DNA of 64,000 nucleotides from an uncultured Luteitalea sp. GTDB taxonomy: Bacteria > Acidobacteriota > Vicinamibacteria > Vicinamibacterales > Vicinamibacteraceae. The notes beneath the pieces are model-generated. The model was not told the DNA's origin. It saw nothing but the letters and a program-made list of their open reading frames with translations, and did no database searches. The translations under genes were made by a program, and so were the position numbers. Positions 37,785 to 51,712 of this stretch are shown here, piece after piece (positions within the stretch are counted from its first letter, which is position 1; each line of letters opens with the position of its first letter). The stretch is taken from contig CAKTDA010000003.1 in assembly GCA_934541105.1 (NCBI GenBank), positions 310,001 to 374,000 of the forward strand, given 5' to 3'.

Positions 37785-40766
37785 ATGAAGATGTTCAGAA
37801 TCCTAGCTGCTCTGCTGAGCCTGGCCCTGGCCACTCCGGCCCTGGCGCAGGTTGCCGGCGTCGGCACCATCGAGGTCGTCGTGACCGACAGCGGCGGCCT
37901 CGCCGTGCCGGGTGCGACGGTCACCGCGTCGGCGGCCGACGTCACGACGAACCGGACCGCCGTGTCCGACGGCGAAGGCCTTGCGCGGCTCGTCGGCCTC
38001 GAGCCGTCAGCCGCCTACGTTGTCGTCACGGAGCTTTCGGGCTTCCAGACGACGCGCAACGAGAACGTGCTCGTGCGGTCGGGCCAGACGGCCAGCCTGC
38101 GCGTGTCGCTGAGCGTCGGTGGCGTCACCGAGACCGTCCAGGTCGTCAGCGAGTCGCCCATCGTCGACGTGAAGAGCGCGGTGACGGGCACCGACATCAC
38201 GCTGCGGATGACCGAGTCGCTGCCGACGGGCCGTTCGTACCAGAGCTACCTGCAGTTTGTCCCGAGCGTGTTCCCGACCAACGACCCGATGGGCGGTGGC
38301 AACCCGGCGGCGCGCGGGGGCATGAACTACAGCGACATCGGCGGCGACATCGGCTCGTCGAGCGACAACTTCTACTACTTCAACGGCATCAACGTCACCG
38401 ACCCGGTCTCGGGCACGTTCGGCGCCAACCTGAACGCCGAGATCATCCAGGAGCAGAAGGTCCTCACGGGCGGTATCCCCGCCGAATACGCCGGCACGGC
38501 AGGCCTCATCTCCAACGTGATCACCAAGTCGGGCAGCAACCGCTTCAGCGGCACGGCCAACTACTATTTCCAGAACCAGAAGCTCGTGGCCGAGAACAAG
38601 AACGCGCCGAGCGACGAATTCTCGACGTACGACACGGCGGTCACCTTCGGCGGCCCGCTCCTCACCAACCGCGCGTGGTTCTTCGGCAGCTACCGCCAGG
38701 TGCACCGCGAGGACGACGTGACGGCGCAGGACACGCAGGCGTTCATGCGCTCGGTGGAGCGCACCGACAAGCAGGGCTACGCCAAGGTCACGTGGACGCC
38801 GTCGGCAAACGACACGCTCGGCTTCACGTTCCTGAACGACCCGACCGACATCAGCGGCCAGACGTCGCGCACCACGCTCAACACCCGCGACTTCTCGCGT
38901 GAGCAGGGCGGCAGCAACTACCAGGGCACGTACTCGCGCGTGATGGGCAACCTGCTCGTCGAGGGCGCGTACAACTACCACCAGGCCGATCTCTCGAACT
39001 TCTCGGCCATCAACGCCGTGTCCAACACCGTGGTGTTCCGCGGTTCGGACGTGCGTACCCTCGCCAACGAGCAGCTCGGCGGCTACGGGCAGACGCTCGT
39101 GAACGAGCGCAACACCCGCGGCGCCCGCGGTACGGCGCAGTACGCCTTCGGTCGCCACATGATCAAGGGCGGCGTCGAATGGTCGCTCAACGAGAACTTC
39201 CGCAACAACCTGCTCGTGGACGACGCGACCTACACGTCGCTGGCCGGCCACCTCGCAGGCACGACGGCGGCGCAGATCGCGGCCGGCGGGTTCTCGAGCC
39301 GCACGTTCATCAGCACGAACGCCAGCGACTTCGGCGGCCTGATCAACGGCATCAACGCCAGCCCCAACCGCGGCCAGTTCTACGCGCTGTACGACGTCAA
39401 CGGCGACGGGACGATCACCTCGGCCGAGCTCGGCCAGCGCCTCCAGTTCGGCAGCACGGCGGGCAACCCGCACGGCGCCGTGAACTACACGCGCACGTTC
39501 CAGTCGCAGGACGGTCCGCAGCTCACGCAGTCGAAGGGCTGGACGCTGTTTGCGCAGGACCAGTTCTCCGTCGGCCGCGTGACGTTCAACCTCGGCGTCC
39601 GCGCCGAGCGCTGGGCGCACTACGCGACGACGGGCGAGAACATCTTCACGTTCGACTGGGCGGTGGCACCGCGCCTCAGCGCCAGCTACGACCTGCTCGG
39701 CGACGGCCGCCAGAAGGTGTTCGGCTACTACGGCCGCTACTACGATCCGATCCGCAACAACATGACCAACTTCGCGGGTACGCTGACCGGCGCCATCCGC
39801 GAGGAGCAGGTCTACCTGAACGACCAGTGGCTCACCTACCGCGTGCGTGGTGGTCCGGTGCAGCAGGATGCGTTCTTCGCGCCCACGACCAAGACGCCGT
39901 ACACCGACGACGTGATGGTCGGCTACGAGGCGGACCTCGGCCGCAACCTGAGCTTCGCGGCCAACTACACCAACCGCCGCACGCGCGACATCCTCGAGGA
40001 CTACGACCTGTCGCTCTACGCGTACGCGACCGACGGCAGCCAGGCCTACGGCGACATCAGCGCGCAGAACTCGCTGTGGCTCGGCCTCGACTACTTCGGC
40101 TACGCGGCCAACCCGGGCTCCAACTTCGTCATCGGCACGCTCGCCGGCGGCAAGCGCGACTACCAGGGCCTCGAGCTCACGCTCCGCAAGCGCTACAGCG
40201 ACCGCTGGCAGGCGCTCGTGTCCTACACGTACAGCGACGCGATGGGCAACACGAACTCGGACTCGAACGCCGACTTCCAGGGCGACGTGCTCTTCCTGGA
40301 TCCGCGCGCGCCCTACCAGTGGGGCCGGCAGCCGGGCAGCATCCCGCACCTCTTCAAGGCCGCGGGTTCCTACACGTTCCCGTTCGACCTCGAGATTGGC
40401 GGCGGCTACCGCTGGAACTCGGGCACGATTGCCAGCCGGACGTTCCTGGCGTCGAGCCGCAACCTGCCCGTGCAGGATCCCACCGGCTACGTCTACGGCG
40501 GGGCCTTCGACCACTGGCTGCGTCCTGACGCCGTCGGCTCGCTGCAGAACCCGTCGTGGGGCCAGCTCGACCTCCGCATCGCGTATCGCCGCACGGAGTC
40601 GCGTTTCAAGCCCGAGTTCTTCCTCGACGTGTTCAACGTCACCGACGGCCAGGGCCCGATGCGTCAGCAGGACCTCGAGGCCGGTCGTGGCGGCATCAGC
40701 TTCGGCGAGGACCTGAACTGGGTCGCGCCGCGCCGCCTGTACCTCGGCGTCCGCCTCGGCTTCTAG
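37785..40766 (+). CDS. TonB-dependent/Oar-like outer-membrane receptor with carboxypeptidase-regulatory domain
   Basis: A 993-residue outer-membrane protein. ATG 37785 gives a signal peptide ending ATPALAQ at about residue 22. Residues about 25-110 are a carboxypeptidase-regulatory-like (transthyretin-like) domain (VVVTDSGGLAVPGATVT), followed by a plug (NFYYFNGINVTDPVSGTFG, GGIPAEYAGTAGLISNVITKSGSN) and a long beta-barrel ending VRLGF, with the terminal Phe used by the assembly machinery. This Oar/SusC-like layout is very common in Acidobacteria. Substrate is unknown. An EF-hand-like loop DVNGDGTITSAE occupies residues 537-548, in what should be an outer loop. A strong terminator follows, so it is a one-gene transcript. 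Confidence 0.93.
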   Translation: MKMFRILAALLSLALATPALAQVAGVGTIEVVVTDSGGLAVPGATVTASAADVTTNRTAVSDGEGLARLVGLEPSAAYVVVTELSGFQTTRNENVLVRSGQTASLRVSLSVGGVTETVQVVSESPIVDVKSAVTGTDITLRMTESLPTGRSYQSYLQFVPSVFPTNDPMGGGNPAARGGMNYSDIGGDIGSSSDNFYYFNGINVTDPVSGTFGANLNAEIIQEQKVLTGGIPAEYAGTAGLISNVITKSGSNRFSGTANYYFQNQKLVAENKNAPSDEFSTYDTAVTFGGPLLTNRAWFFGSYRQVHREDDVTAQDTQAFMRSVERTDKQGYAKVTWTPSANDTLGFTFLNDPTDISGQTSRTTLNTRDFSREQGGSNYQGTYSRVMGNLLVEGAYNYHQADLSNFSAINAVSNTVVFRGSDVRTLANEQLGGYGQTLVNERNTRGARGTAQYAFGRHMIKGGVEWSLNENFRNNLLVDDATYTSLAGHLAGTTAAQIAAGGFSSRTFISTNASDFGGLINGINASPNRGQFYALYDVNGDGTITSAELGQRLQFGSTAGNPHGAVNYTRTFQSQDGPQLTQSKGWTLFAQDQFSVGRVTFNLGVRAERWAHYATTGENIFTFDWAVAPRLSASYDLLGDGRQKVFGYYGRYYDPIRNNMTNFAGTLTGAIREEQVYLNDQWLTYRVRGGPVQQDAFFAPTTKTPYTDDVMVGYEADLGRNLSFAANYTNRRTRDILEDYDLSLYAYATDGSQAYGDISAQNSLWLGLDYFGYAANPGSNFVIGTLAGGKRDYQGLELTLRKRYSDRWQALVSYTYSDAMGNTNSDSNADFQGDVLFLDPRAPYQWGRQPGSIPHLFKAAGSYTFPFDLEIGGGYRWNSGTIASRTFLASSRNLPVQDPTGYVYGGAFDHWLRPDAVGSLQNPSWGQLDLRIAYRRTESRFKPEFFLDVFNVTDGQGPMRQQDLEAGRGGISFGEDLNWVAPRRLYLGVRLGF

Positions 40767-40785
40767 CCGCTCGTGTGAAAGAAAG

Positions 40786-40816
40786 GGCGCGTTCCCCGGA
40801 ACGCGCCCTTTTTTTG
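40786..40816 (+). terminator. Intrinsic terminator after the TonB-type receptor gene
   Basis: GGGCGCGTTC and GAACGCGCCC form a perfect ten-base stem around CCCG (40786-40809), followed at once by seven T. This is the only textbook factor-independent terminator in the window and separates the receptor gene from gltBD. The A-rich stretch before the stem would give a weaker T-tract for transcription from the other direction. Confidence 0.93.
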
Positions 40817-40984
40817 TCTTGATGCGGCTCGCCGACCGCCACGACATGGGCACGTCCCTCCGCTCACGCATTTCATCCATGAGTTCGACGCATGCTTGGA
40901 GGTGCTGGCATACACTTCCTGCACGCTGAGACGCCTGGCGGGACGTGACCCCGGCGGAGTTCCCTCTCGGCGCGGTGCCCCCAC

Positions 40985-45615
<4,631 letters not shown>

Positions 45616-45616
<1 letters not shown>

Positions 45617-47064
45617 TGGGCAAGCCGACAGGATTTCTCGAGCTCACGCGGCAGACGCCGACGCGTCGCCCGGTCGAGGAGCGGGTGCGCGACTGGGTCG
45701 AGGTGTACCAGCCGTTCCCCGTCGAGTCGCTGCGCGGGCAGGCGAGCCGCTGCATGGACTGCGGCATCCCGTTCTGCCACCAGGGCTGTCCGCTCGGGAA
45801 CTTCATTCCCGACTGGAACGACCTGATCTACCGCGATCGGTGGAAGGAAGCGTCAGCGCGGCTGCACGCGACCAACAACTTCCCGGAGTTCACGGGCCGG
45901 CTGTGCCCGGCGCCGTGCGAGACGGCCTGCGTGCTGGGCATCAACGATCTGCCGGTCACGATCAAGCAGGTCGAGGTGTCGATCGTCGATCACGCGTTCG
46001 AGCAGGGCTGGGTGTTGCCCGAACCGGCGGCCCGCCGCACCGGTCGCCGCGTCGCCGTCGTCGGATCGGGGCCCGCGGGCCTCGCGGCGTCGCAGCAGCT
46101 GGCTCGGCAGGGCCACGAGGTCGTGCTCTTCGAGCGCGCCGATCGCATCGGCGGGCTCCTGCGCTACGGCATCCCCGACTTCAAGATGCACCGGCGGCTC
46201 ATCGACCGCCGCCTCGACCAGATGGCCGCCGAGGGCGTGGAGTTCCGCACCAGCGTGGACGTCGGGGGCAGTCTGACCGGCGCGGACCTGCGGAAGGACT
46301 TCGACGCCGTCTGCCTTGCGGTGGGTGCGACGCAGGCCCGCGCCCTTCCCGTGCCGGGCGCCGACCTGCAGGGCGTCCACCTCGCGATGACGTACCTCGA
46401 GCGACAGAACCGCATCGTGGCGGGCGACGATGTCGTCCACGACCCGGTGCTCGACGCGAAGGGCAAGAAGGTCATCATCCTCGGCGGCGGCGACACGGGC
46501 GCCGACTGCCTCGGCACGGCGCACCGGCAGCAGGCGGCCGGCGTGAAGCAGTTCGAGATCGCACCGCGCCCGCCCGACAGCCGCAGCCCCGCCGATCCGT
46601 GGCCGCAGTGGCCGAACATCTACCGGGTCTCGGCCGCGCACGAGGAAGGCGGCACGCGCGAGTACTCGATCATGACCACGCGGCTCGAGGGCGAGGACGG
46701 CGTGTTGAAGCGCCTGCACGGCGTGCAGGTGGAGATGGTGCAGAAGGACGGGAGGTTCTCGTTCGAGCCGGTGCCGGGCACCGAGTTCGTCGAGGAGGTG
46801 GACCTGCTGCTGCTCGCGATGGGGTTCACCGGTCCCGAGCCGCTGCCGCTCTTCACGCAACTCGGCGTCGAGTGCGACCCGGCGGGACGCGTCAAGGCCG
46901 ACCCCGTCACGCGCGAGACGAACGTGCCCGGCGTGTTCGTGGCCGGCGACGCGCGCCGCGGCGCCTCGCTCATCGTCTGGGCGATTGCCGAAGGCCGCCA
47001 GGCCGCCGAACAGATCGGCACCTACCTCGCGAGCGACCGGCAGGGGCGCGTTCCCGACGCGTAA
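45616..47064 (+). CDS. gltD: Glutamate synthase, small (beta) subunit, NADPH-dependent
   Basis: A 482-residue GltD. The N-terminal iron-sulfur segment has CMDCGIPFCHQGCPLGN and the second set LCPAPCETACVLG, which hold two 4Fe-4S clusters. FAD is bound at VAVVGSGPAGLAAS and NADPH at VIILGGGDTGADCLG, with the C-terminal FVAGDARRGASLIVWAIAEGR closing the FAD site. It takes electrons from NADPH and passes them to the GltB FMN. It is translationally coupled to gltB, and the pair forms the ammonia-assimilating GOGAT; glutamine synthetase is not in this window. Confidence 0.97.
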
Positions 47065-47139
47065 GCGGAGTCGAAGGCCGGACGCATCAGACGCTTCGCG
47101 TTGACAGCACGGGCGCAACCCGTCACGATCGCCATCCCG

Positions 47140-48210
47140 ATGTCCGAGTTCGCATGGCCCGAGGCGCGCATCCTTGCCGTCGACGACCAGGTCCAGAACG
47201 TCAACATCATCGACCGGCTGCTGCGGCGCGCCGGGTTCGATCGCATCGTCACGACCACGCACCCGCAGCAGGCGCGTCCGCTGTTCGAACAGCACAAGCC
47301 CGACCTCGTGCTGCTCGACCTGCACATGCCCGACCTCGACGGCTTCGGCGTGCTCGACCAGCTCGGGCCGCTGCTGCCGGCCGACGGCTACCTGCCAATC
47401 GTCTTCATCACCGCCGACGCCGACCAGCATCTGAAGAAGCGCGCGCTCTCGATGGGCGCCAAGGACTTCGTCAACAAGCCGTTCGACGCCACCGAGATCG
47501 TCCTGCGCATCCGTAACCTGCTCGAGGCGCGGTACCTGTATCTCGCCCTGCAGGCCCAGAACGACGTGCTCGAGGCGCGCGTGCGCGACCGCACCGAGGA
47601 GCTCGAACAGGCGCAGCTCGAGATCCTGCACCGGCTGTCGCGCGCTGCCGACTTCCGCGACGACGACACGATGCAGCACACCGAGCGGGTGGGCCGGCTG
47701 TCGGCCGCGCTCGCGCACGAGCTGGGGATGGACGTGACCGACGTCGAGCTGCTGCGCCGCGCCGCGCCGCTGCACGATCTCGGCAAGATCGCCGTGCCCG
47801 ACAGCATCCTGCTCAAGGGCGGCGGGCTCAGCGACGACGAGTTCGCCGTGGTGAAGACGCACACGCGCATCGGCGCGCGCCTGCTCTCGGGCAGCACGCA
47901 CCCGCTCCTGCAGATGGCCGAGGAGATCGCCAGGACGCACCACGAGCAGTGGGACGGCACGGGCTACCTCGAAGGCATCACCGGCGACGCCATCCCGCTC
48001 GTCAGCCGCATCGTCGCCGTGGCCGACGTCTTCGACGCGCTGACGCACGCACGCACGTACAAGAAGTCGTGGCCCCTGTCCGAGGTGCTCGACGAACTGC
48101 AGCGACAGAGGGGCCGCCAGTTCGACCCCGCCGTCGTGGACGCCCTCCTCCGTATCGTCGAGCGCGGCGAGTTGACCGTCGAGGGCCTGCAGGAGAACGC
48201 CGAACGGTGA
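47140..48210 (+). CDS. HD-GYP response regulator (c-di-GMP phosphodiesterase-type)
   Basis: A 356-residue two-domain regulator. Residues 8-125 are a receiver domain with phospho-acceptor D60 (LVLLDLHMPDLDG) and K113 (FVNKPF). After a coiled-coil (about 130-165) comes an HD-GYP domain: H180 (MQHTERVG), HD at 212-213 (PLHDLGKIAVPD), HTRIGARLL and HHEQWDGTGYL (267-277). The name-giving GYP is GYL here, which may change c-di-GMP handling. Members degrade c-di-GMP in response to a sensor kinase; no kinase is adjacent. I chose ATG 47140; an upstream TTG at 47101 is the start of TTGACA and more likely a -35-like sequence. Confidence 0.9.
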   Translation: MSEFAWPEARILAVDDQVQNVNIIDRLLRRAGFDRIVTTTHPQQARPLFEQHKPDLVLLDLHMPDLDGFGVLDQLGPLLPADGYLPIVFITADADQHLKKRALSMGAKDFVNKPFDATEIVLRIRNLLEARYLYLALQAQNDVLEARVRDRTEELEQAQLEILHRLSRAADFRDDDTMQHTERVGRLSAALAHELGMDVTDVELLRRAAPLHDLGKIAVPDSILLKGGGLSDDEFAVVKTHTRIGARLLSGSTHPLLQMAEEIARTHHEQWDGTGYLEGITGDAIPLVSRIVAVADVFDALTHARTYKKSWPLSEVLDELQRQRGRQFDPAVVDALLRIVERGELTVEGLQENAER

Positions 48211-48232
48211 TGCTCGATGCGCTATGCGGGCA

Positions 48233-50572
48233 TCACGACGCGTCAGGCACGCTGCGCGTCCCGGCCATCCGCTGGTACAGGTATGACGCCGCCACGAGCA
48301 GCACGCCGACGCCGAGCACGCTGAGCATCTGGTACACGCGATCGAGTTCGGCGATGTCCTTGGTGACCACCTTGAGGATCGTCAGGCCGAAGAGCGCGAT
48401 GGCGAGGTAGCGCGCCGGCGCGTAGGCACGGCGGAACCCGATGGCCACGAGCGCCAGCGCATACAGCGCCCATGTCACCGAGAGAGCGACCTGCTGTGCG
48501 AGCTCGGCGCGTGCGGCCGACGCCGGCAGCCCCGCCGCGCTCGAGGCGTAGGCGCGCTCGCCGAAGACGAGCCCGATCTCGGCCGAGAGCCAGCCGATCG
48601 CGAGCACGTGACCGCCGATGACCAGCACGTGGCGGGCGAGCGTCCACGTGCCGGCGCCGCGCGTGCGGGCCAGTTGCGCGGCAAGCCAGGCCATCGCGCC
48701 GATGACGACCGCCGTCGCGAGCGCCCGTGTGTTGAGCACCGGCAGCGTGCCGACGGCCATCGGCCTGCCGAGCAGGTCGGCCAGGCGCAGGGCACCGAGG
48801 ACGAACAGCGCGCCGCTCGCGTACGAGAGCCAGGTGCTGCTGGTCCTCAGTGCGGCGTAGCCAATCGCGGTGCCCTCGAGCGCCCAGCCGATGGCCACGA
48901 CCGGACCGTCGAACCACTCGCTCACGGCGAGGGCCGCGAGCGTTGCCGCAATGGCCGCGAAGTGGAAGGCGAGGACGGGCACGCGCGTGCGCAGCCACAC
49001 CGCGATCGCGCCGTTGCACGCAGCGAGCAGCGTCAGCATGGGCGCGTTCAGCCACGCGAAGCGGTCTTCGAGGAACAGGTAGAGCGCGAGCGGCAGGAAG
49101 AGCCCCGTCGCGTGCGTGTGGACGATCTCGGCAAGCGGCATCGGCGCCGCCGGGTCGTCGTCGCTGATGTCGCGCCACTGGCCGGCCAGGTGCAGCAGGT
49201 AGACGGCGCAGGCCGTGACGATGGCGCCCGTATACCAGCGGGGCGCCTGCAGCGACTCCATCCAGGCGATGAGCGGCAGCGCGACGAGGGCCAGCACCAG
49301 CGTGCGCGCAAGGCGCCAGCCCGCGTGATAGCTGGCCGAGAGCCCGGCGACGGTGGCCACGAGCAGGTAGACGAGCAGCCGTCCGTTGAACCGCGCGAGC
49401 ATCGCCAGGGCGGCGGCGTGGTACACGAGCGGCGCCGTCAGGAGCAGCCACGTTGCGGGACGCGCGAACACGGACCACGTCGTCGAGGGTGGCTGTGCGA
49501 GGCGGCGCCGCAGCGCGATGAGCATGCCCGTGACGAGCGCGAGCTGCACCGTGAGGAACACCAGCGTGCGCAGCCAGGCCGCGGGCGTGTAGAAGCTGTC
49601 GGCCCACGCCGCCGCCATGCCGGCCGCGAGCACGTAGGCGAGCGCCGCCACGCCCGCCCATGCATGACGCGCGACGAGCAGCAGTGCGCCGGCCAGCAGG
49701 ATCGTGTTGTAGGTGAACAGCACGAACTGCGCGTCCTCGCGACCGCCGACGAGCGCCGGCGTCATGAAGCCGCCCAACACCGCGAGCACGCCGAGCACCT
49801 GGAGGCGGTGGCGGTCCGCGAGCACCGTGCCGACGAGCGTCACGATCACCATGCCGGCAAACGCGGTGCCCGGGCCGATGAGGCCGTAGAAGTGCAGGGC
49901 CGCGTACAGCGCAACGTACAGCACCACGAGGCCGCCGCCGCTGAGGGCGTGGCCGAAGAACGCGAGCCCGCGGTGGACGAAGCGCTGGCCGCCGGCGACA
50001 AGGGCCGCCCCGGCGGCTATGCCCGTCGCCACGCGCAAGGGCTCGCTCACCCAGCCGTTGTCGAACGCGAACTTCACGAAGTAGCTCACGCCGAGGATCA
50101 GCGCGCCGATGCCGGCATAGAGCAGCCACCGGGCCCCGATGCGCTCCTCGAGGCCCTCGGTGGCGACGCGTGCGGCCGCGGAGGCGGCGTCGTGCACGGG
50201 ATCCGGTGCGGCCGGGATCTCCGGAAGGGCATCCGGTGCGGCGTGCATCGCGATCGCCGGTGGGACATCGGGCGCGGTGTGCGCCGCGATCTCGCGGACT
50301 TCGTCGGTCCATGCGGCGCGGGCCGCCATGTCGGCCGCGGCTGCTGCCTCGACGTCGTCGGGCGCGCCCGGAACGATGGGCGGTGCGGCGTGCGGAACGG
50401 CTGTCGGGCGGGCCTGCAGCGCCGCCACCGTCTCGCGCAACTGCTGCAGTTCGCGACCGAGCGCCTCGGCACGCTGGTCCGCCCGCGTCGCGCGCAGGAA
50501 CGAGATGACGGGCAGCACGAAGGCCACCGCGAGCGACACGCCGACGAACATCAGGCCGATCAGGACTTCCAC
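48233..50572 (-). CDS. DUF2339 multi-pass membrane protein
   Basis: A 779-residue inner-membrane protein starting at GTG 50572 with a first segment (LIGLMFVGVSLAVAFVLPVISF), a coiled-coil/low-complexity cytoplasmic region (about 28-125) and then more than twenty closely packed hydrophobic segments from about residue 140 to the C-terminus. LEERIGARWLLYAGIGALILGVSYF marks the DUF2339 family entry. No function is established for the family. It is divergent from the oxidoreductase gene at 50646, with TATACT on its strand (50585-50590) twelve bases before the GTG, and convergent with the HD-GYP gene (22 bases between stops). Confidence 0.87.
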   Translation of the reverse strand: MEVLIGLMFVGVSLAVAFVLPVISFLRATRADQRAEALGRELQQLRETVAALQARPTAVPHAAPPIVPGAPDDVEAAAAADMAARAAWTDEVREIAAHTAPDVPPAIAMHAAPDALPEIPAAPDPVHDAASAAARVATEGLEERIGARWLLYAGIGALILGVSYFVKFAFDNGWVSEPLRVATGIAAGAALVAGGQRFVHRGLAFFGHALSGGGLVVLYVALYAALHFYGLIGPGTAFAGMVIVTLVGTVLADRHRLQVLGVLAVLGGFMTPALVGGREDAQFVLFTYNTILLAGALLLVARHAWAGVAALAYVLAAGMAAAWADSFYTPAAWLRTLVFLTVQLALVTGMLIALRRRLAQPPSTTWSVFARPATWLLLTAPLVYHAAALAMLARFNGRLLVYLLVATVAGLSASYHAGWRLARTLVLALVALPLIAWMESLQAPRWYTGAIVTACAVYLLHLAGQWRDISDDDPAAPMPLAEIVHTHATGLFLPLALYLFLEDRFAWLNAPMLTLLAACNGAIAVWLRTRVPVLAFHFAAIAATLAALAVSEWFDGPVVAIGWALEGTAIGYAALRTSSTWLSYASGALFVLGALRLADLLGRPMAVGTLPVLNTRALATAVVIGAMAWLAAQLARTRGAGTWTLARHVLVIGGHVLAIGWLSAEIGLVFGERAYASSAAGLPASAARAELAQQVALSVTWALYALALVAIGFRRAYAPARYLAIALFGLTILKVVTKDIAELDRVYQMLSVLGVGVLLVAASYLYQRMAGTRSVPDAS

Positions 50573-50584
50573 GATGTGCCCGCG

Positions 50585-50592
50585 AGTATAAT
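50585..50592. promoter_or_regulatory. Back-to-back -10-like hexamers between divergent genes
   Basis: The same eight bases read TATAAT on the plus strand (50587-50592, 53 bases before ATG 50646) and TATACT on the minus strand (50590-50585, twelve bases before GTG 50572). Neither has a clear -35. If both work, the two polymerases would compete for one site. Confidence 0.4.
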
Positions 50593-50645
50593 CTGCGCGC
50601 TGTCTGTGCCGGTTCTCGGCATGCGGACGCTGGAGACTGTCGCAC

Positions 50646-51653
50646 ATGGCCATTCGGGTACTGCACGTGGGGCTCGGCCCCATCGGCGTGGGTGTCGTTC
50701 GCCAATGCGCAACGCGCAAGGGATACCGCATCGTCGGCGCCGTCGATCTCGATCCGGAGAAGATCGGGAAGGACCTCGGCGAGGTGGCCGGGCTCGACGA
50801 GCCGCTCGGGGTGACCATTCGGGGCAAGCTCGGCGCGGCAATCAAGGCCGGCAAGCCCCATGTCGTCGTCCTCTGCACGAGTTCGTCACTCGAGGCGGTG
50901 ACCGCCCAGATTGCCGACGTGCTCGAGTACGGACTGCCGATCGTGTCCACCACGGAGGAACTCGCCTATCCGTGGCAGGCCAACAGGAAGCTCGCAAGGA
51001 AGATCGACACGCTTGCCAGGAAGGCAAAGGTCGCGGTGCTCGGGACGGGCGTCAACCCCGGCTTCGCGATGGACGCGCTGCCGATCACGTTGACCGGCGT
51101 TGCCGAACGCGTGGACGCGATTCGCGTCGAGCGCATCCAGGACGCGTCGATCAGGCGGCTGCCCTTCCAGCAGAAGATCGGCGCCGGCCTGACGCCCGCG
51201 CAGTTTGCCGAGGAGGTCGCGCGCGGATCGGTGCGTCACGTCGGGCTGTCCGAGTCGGTGGCGATGATTGCCGACGCGATGGGCTGGAAGCTCGATCGCA
51301 TTGCCGATGAGATCGGCCCGAAGATCGCCACGCGCACGGTGAAGAGTCAGTTCCTGACCGTGCAGAAGGGGCAGGTCGCGGGCATCGTGCAGACCGGCAC
51401 CGGCGTGCGCGGCGGCGAGCCGATCGTCACGCTGCACATGGAGGCCTACCTCGGCGCGCCCGAGTCGTACGACGCGGTCATCGTCAAGGGCGTGCCCGAT
51501 CTGCACATGCGCATCGACGGCGGCATCCACGGCGACATCGCGACGGCGGCCATCACCGTCAACTCGATCCCGAAGGTCCTCACGGCGCCCCCCGGACTCC
51601 AGACGATGCGGACCATGCCCATCCCGTCCTGGTACGGCGGCAAGGCGAGGTAG
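50646..51653 (+). CDS. DapB-like/2,4-diaminopentanoate dehydrogenase-family oxidoreductase
   Basis: A 335-residue NAD(P)-dependent enzyme. The Rossmann motif VLHVGLGPIGVGVVRQ starts at residue 5, GAVDLDPEKIG follows, and VVLCTSSS, PIVSTTEELAYPW and LGTGVNPGFAMDALP match the dihydrodipicolinate-reductase-like dehydrogenases typified by 2,4-diaminopentanoate dehydrogenase of ornithine fermentation. No other ornithine-fermentation gene is here, so the substrate is open; a lysine-pathway reductase role is less likely because the DapB signature is absent. It stands alone, divergent from DUF2339, and ends 60 bases before the M48 gene. Confidence 0.78.
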   Translation: MAIRVLHVGLGPIGVGVVRQCATRKGYRIVGAVDLDPEKIGKDLGEVAGLDEPLGVTIRGKLGAAIKAGKPHVVVLCTSSSLEAVTAQIADVLEYGLPIVSTTEELAYPWQANRKLARKIDTLARKAKVAVLGTGVNPGFAMDALPITLTGVAERVDAIRVERIQDASIRRLPFQQKIGAGLTPAQFAEEVARGSVRHVGLSESVAMIADAMGWKLDRIADEIGPKIATRTVKSQFLTVQKGQVAGIVQTGTGVRGGEPIVTLHMEAYLGAPESYDAVIVKGVPDLHMRIDGGIHGDIATAAITVNSIPKVLTAPPGLQTMRTMPIPSWYGGKAR

Positions 51654-51676
51654 ACGCACGACCTGGCCTCATCCTT

Positions 51677-51710
51677 GCTATACCCTCTGCAGGAGTTGAG
51701 GAGGTATAGC
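51677..51710 (+). promoter_or_regulatory. Inverted repeat covering the ribosome site of the M48 gene
   Basis: GCTATACC (51677-51684) and GGTATAGC (51703-51710) are a perfect eight-base inverted repeat with an 18-base spacer; the right arm ends two bases before the ATG at 51713 and includes part of the GGAGG ribosome site. It could be an RNA hairpin that hides the site or a repressor operator. The left arm's TATACC also resembles a -10. Confidence 0.5.
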
Positions 51711-51712
51711 GG

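Noticed and set aside
47101..47139. TTG start for the HD-GYP regulator
   Set aside because: It is part of TTGACA, the added residues are not domain sequence, and ATG 47140 begins just before the receiver domain.
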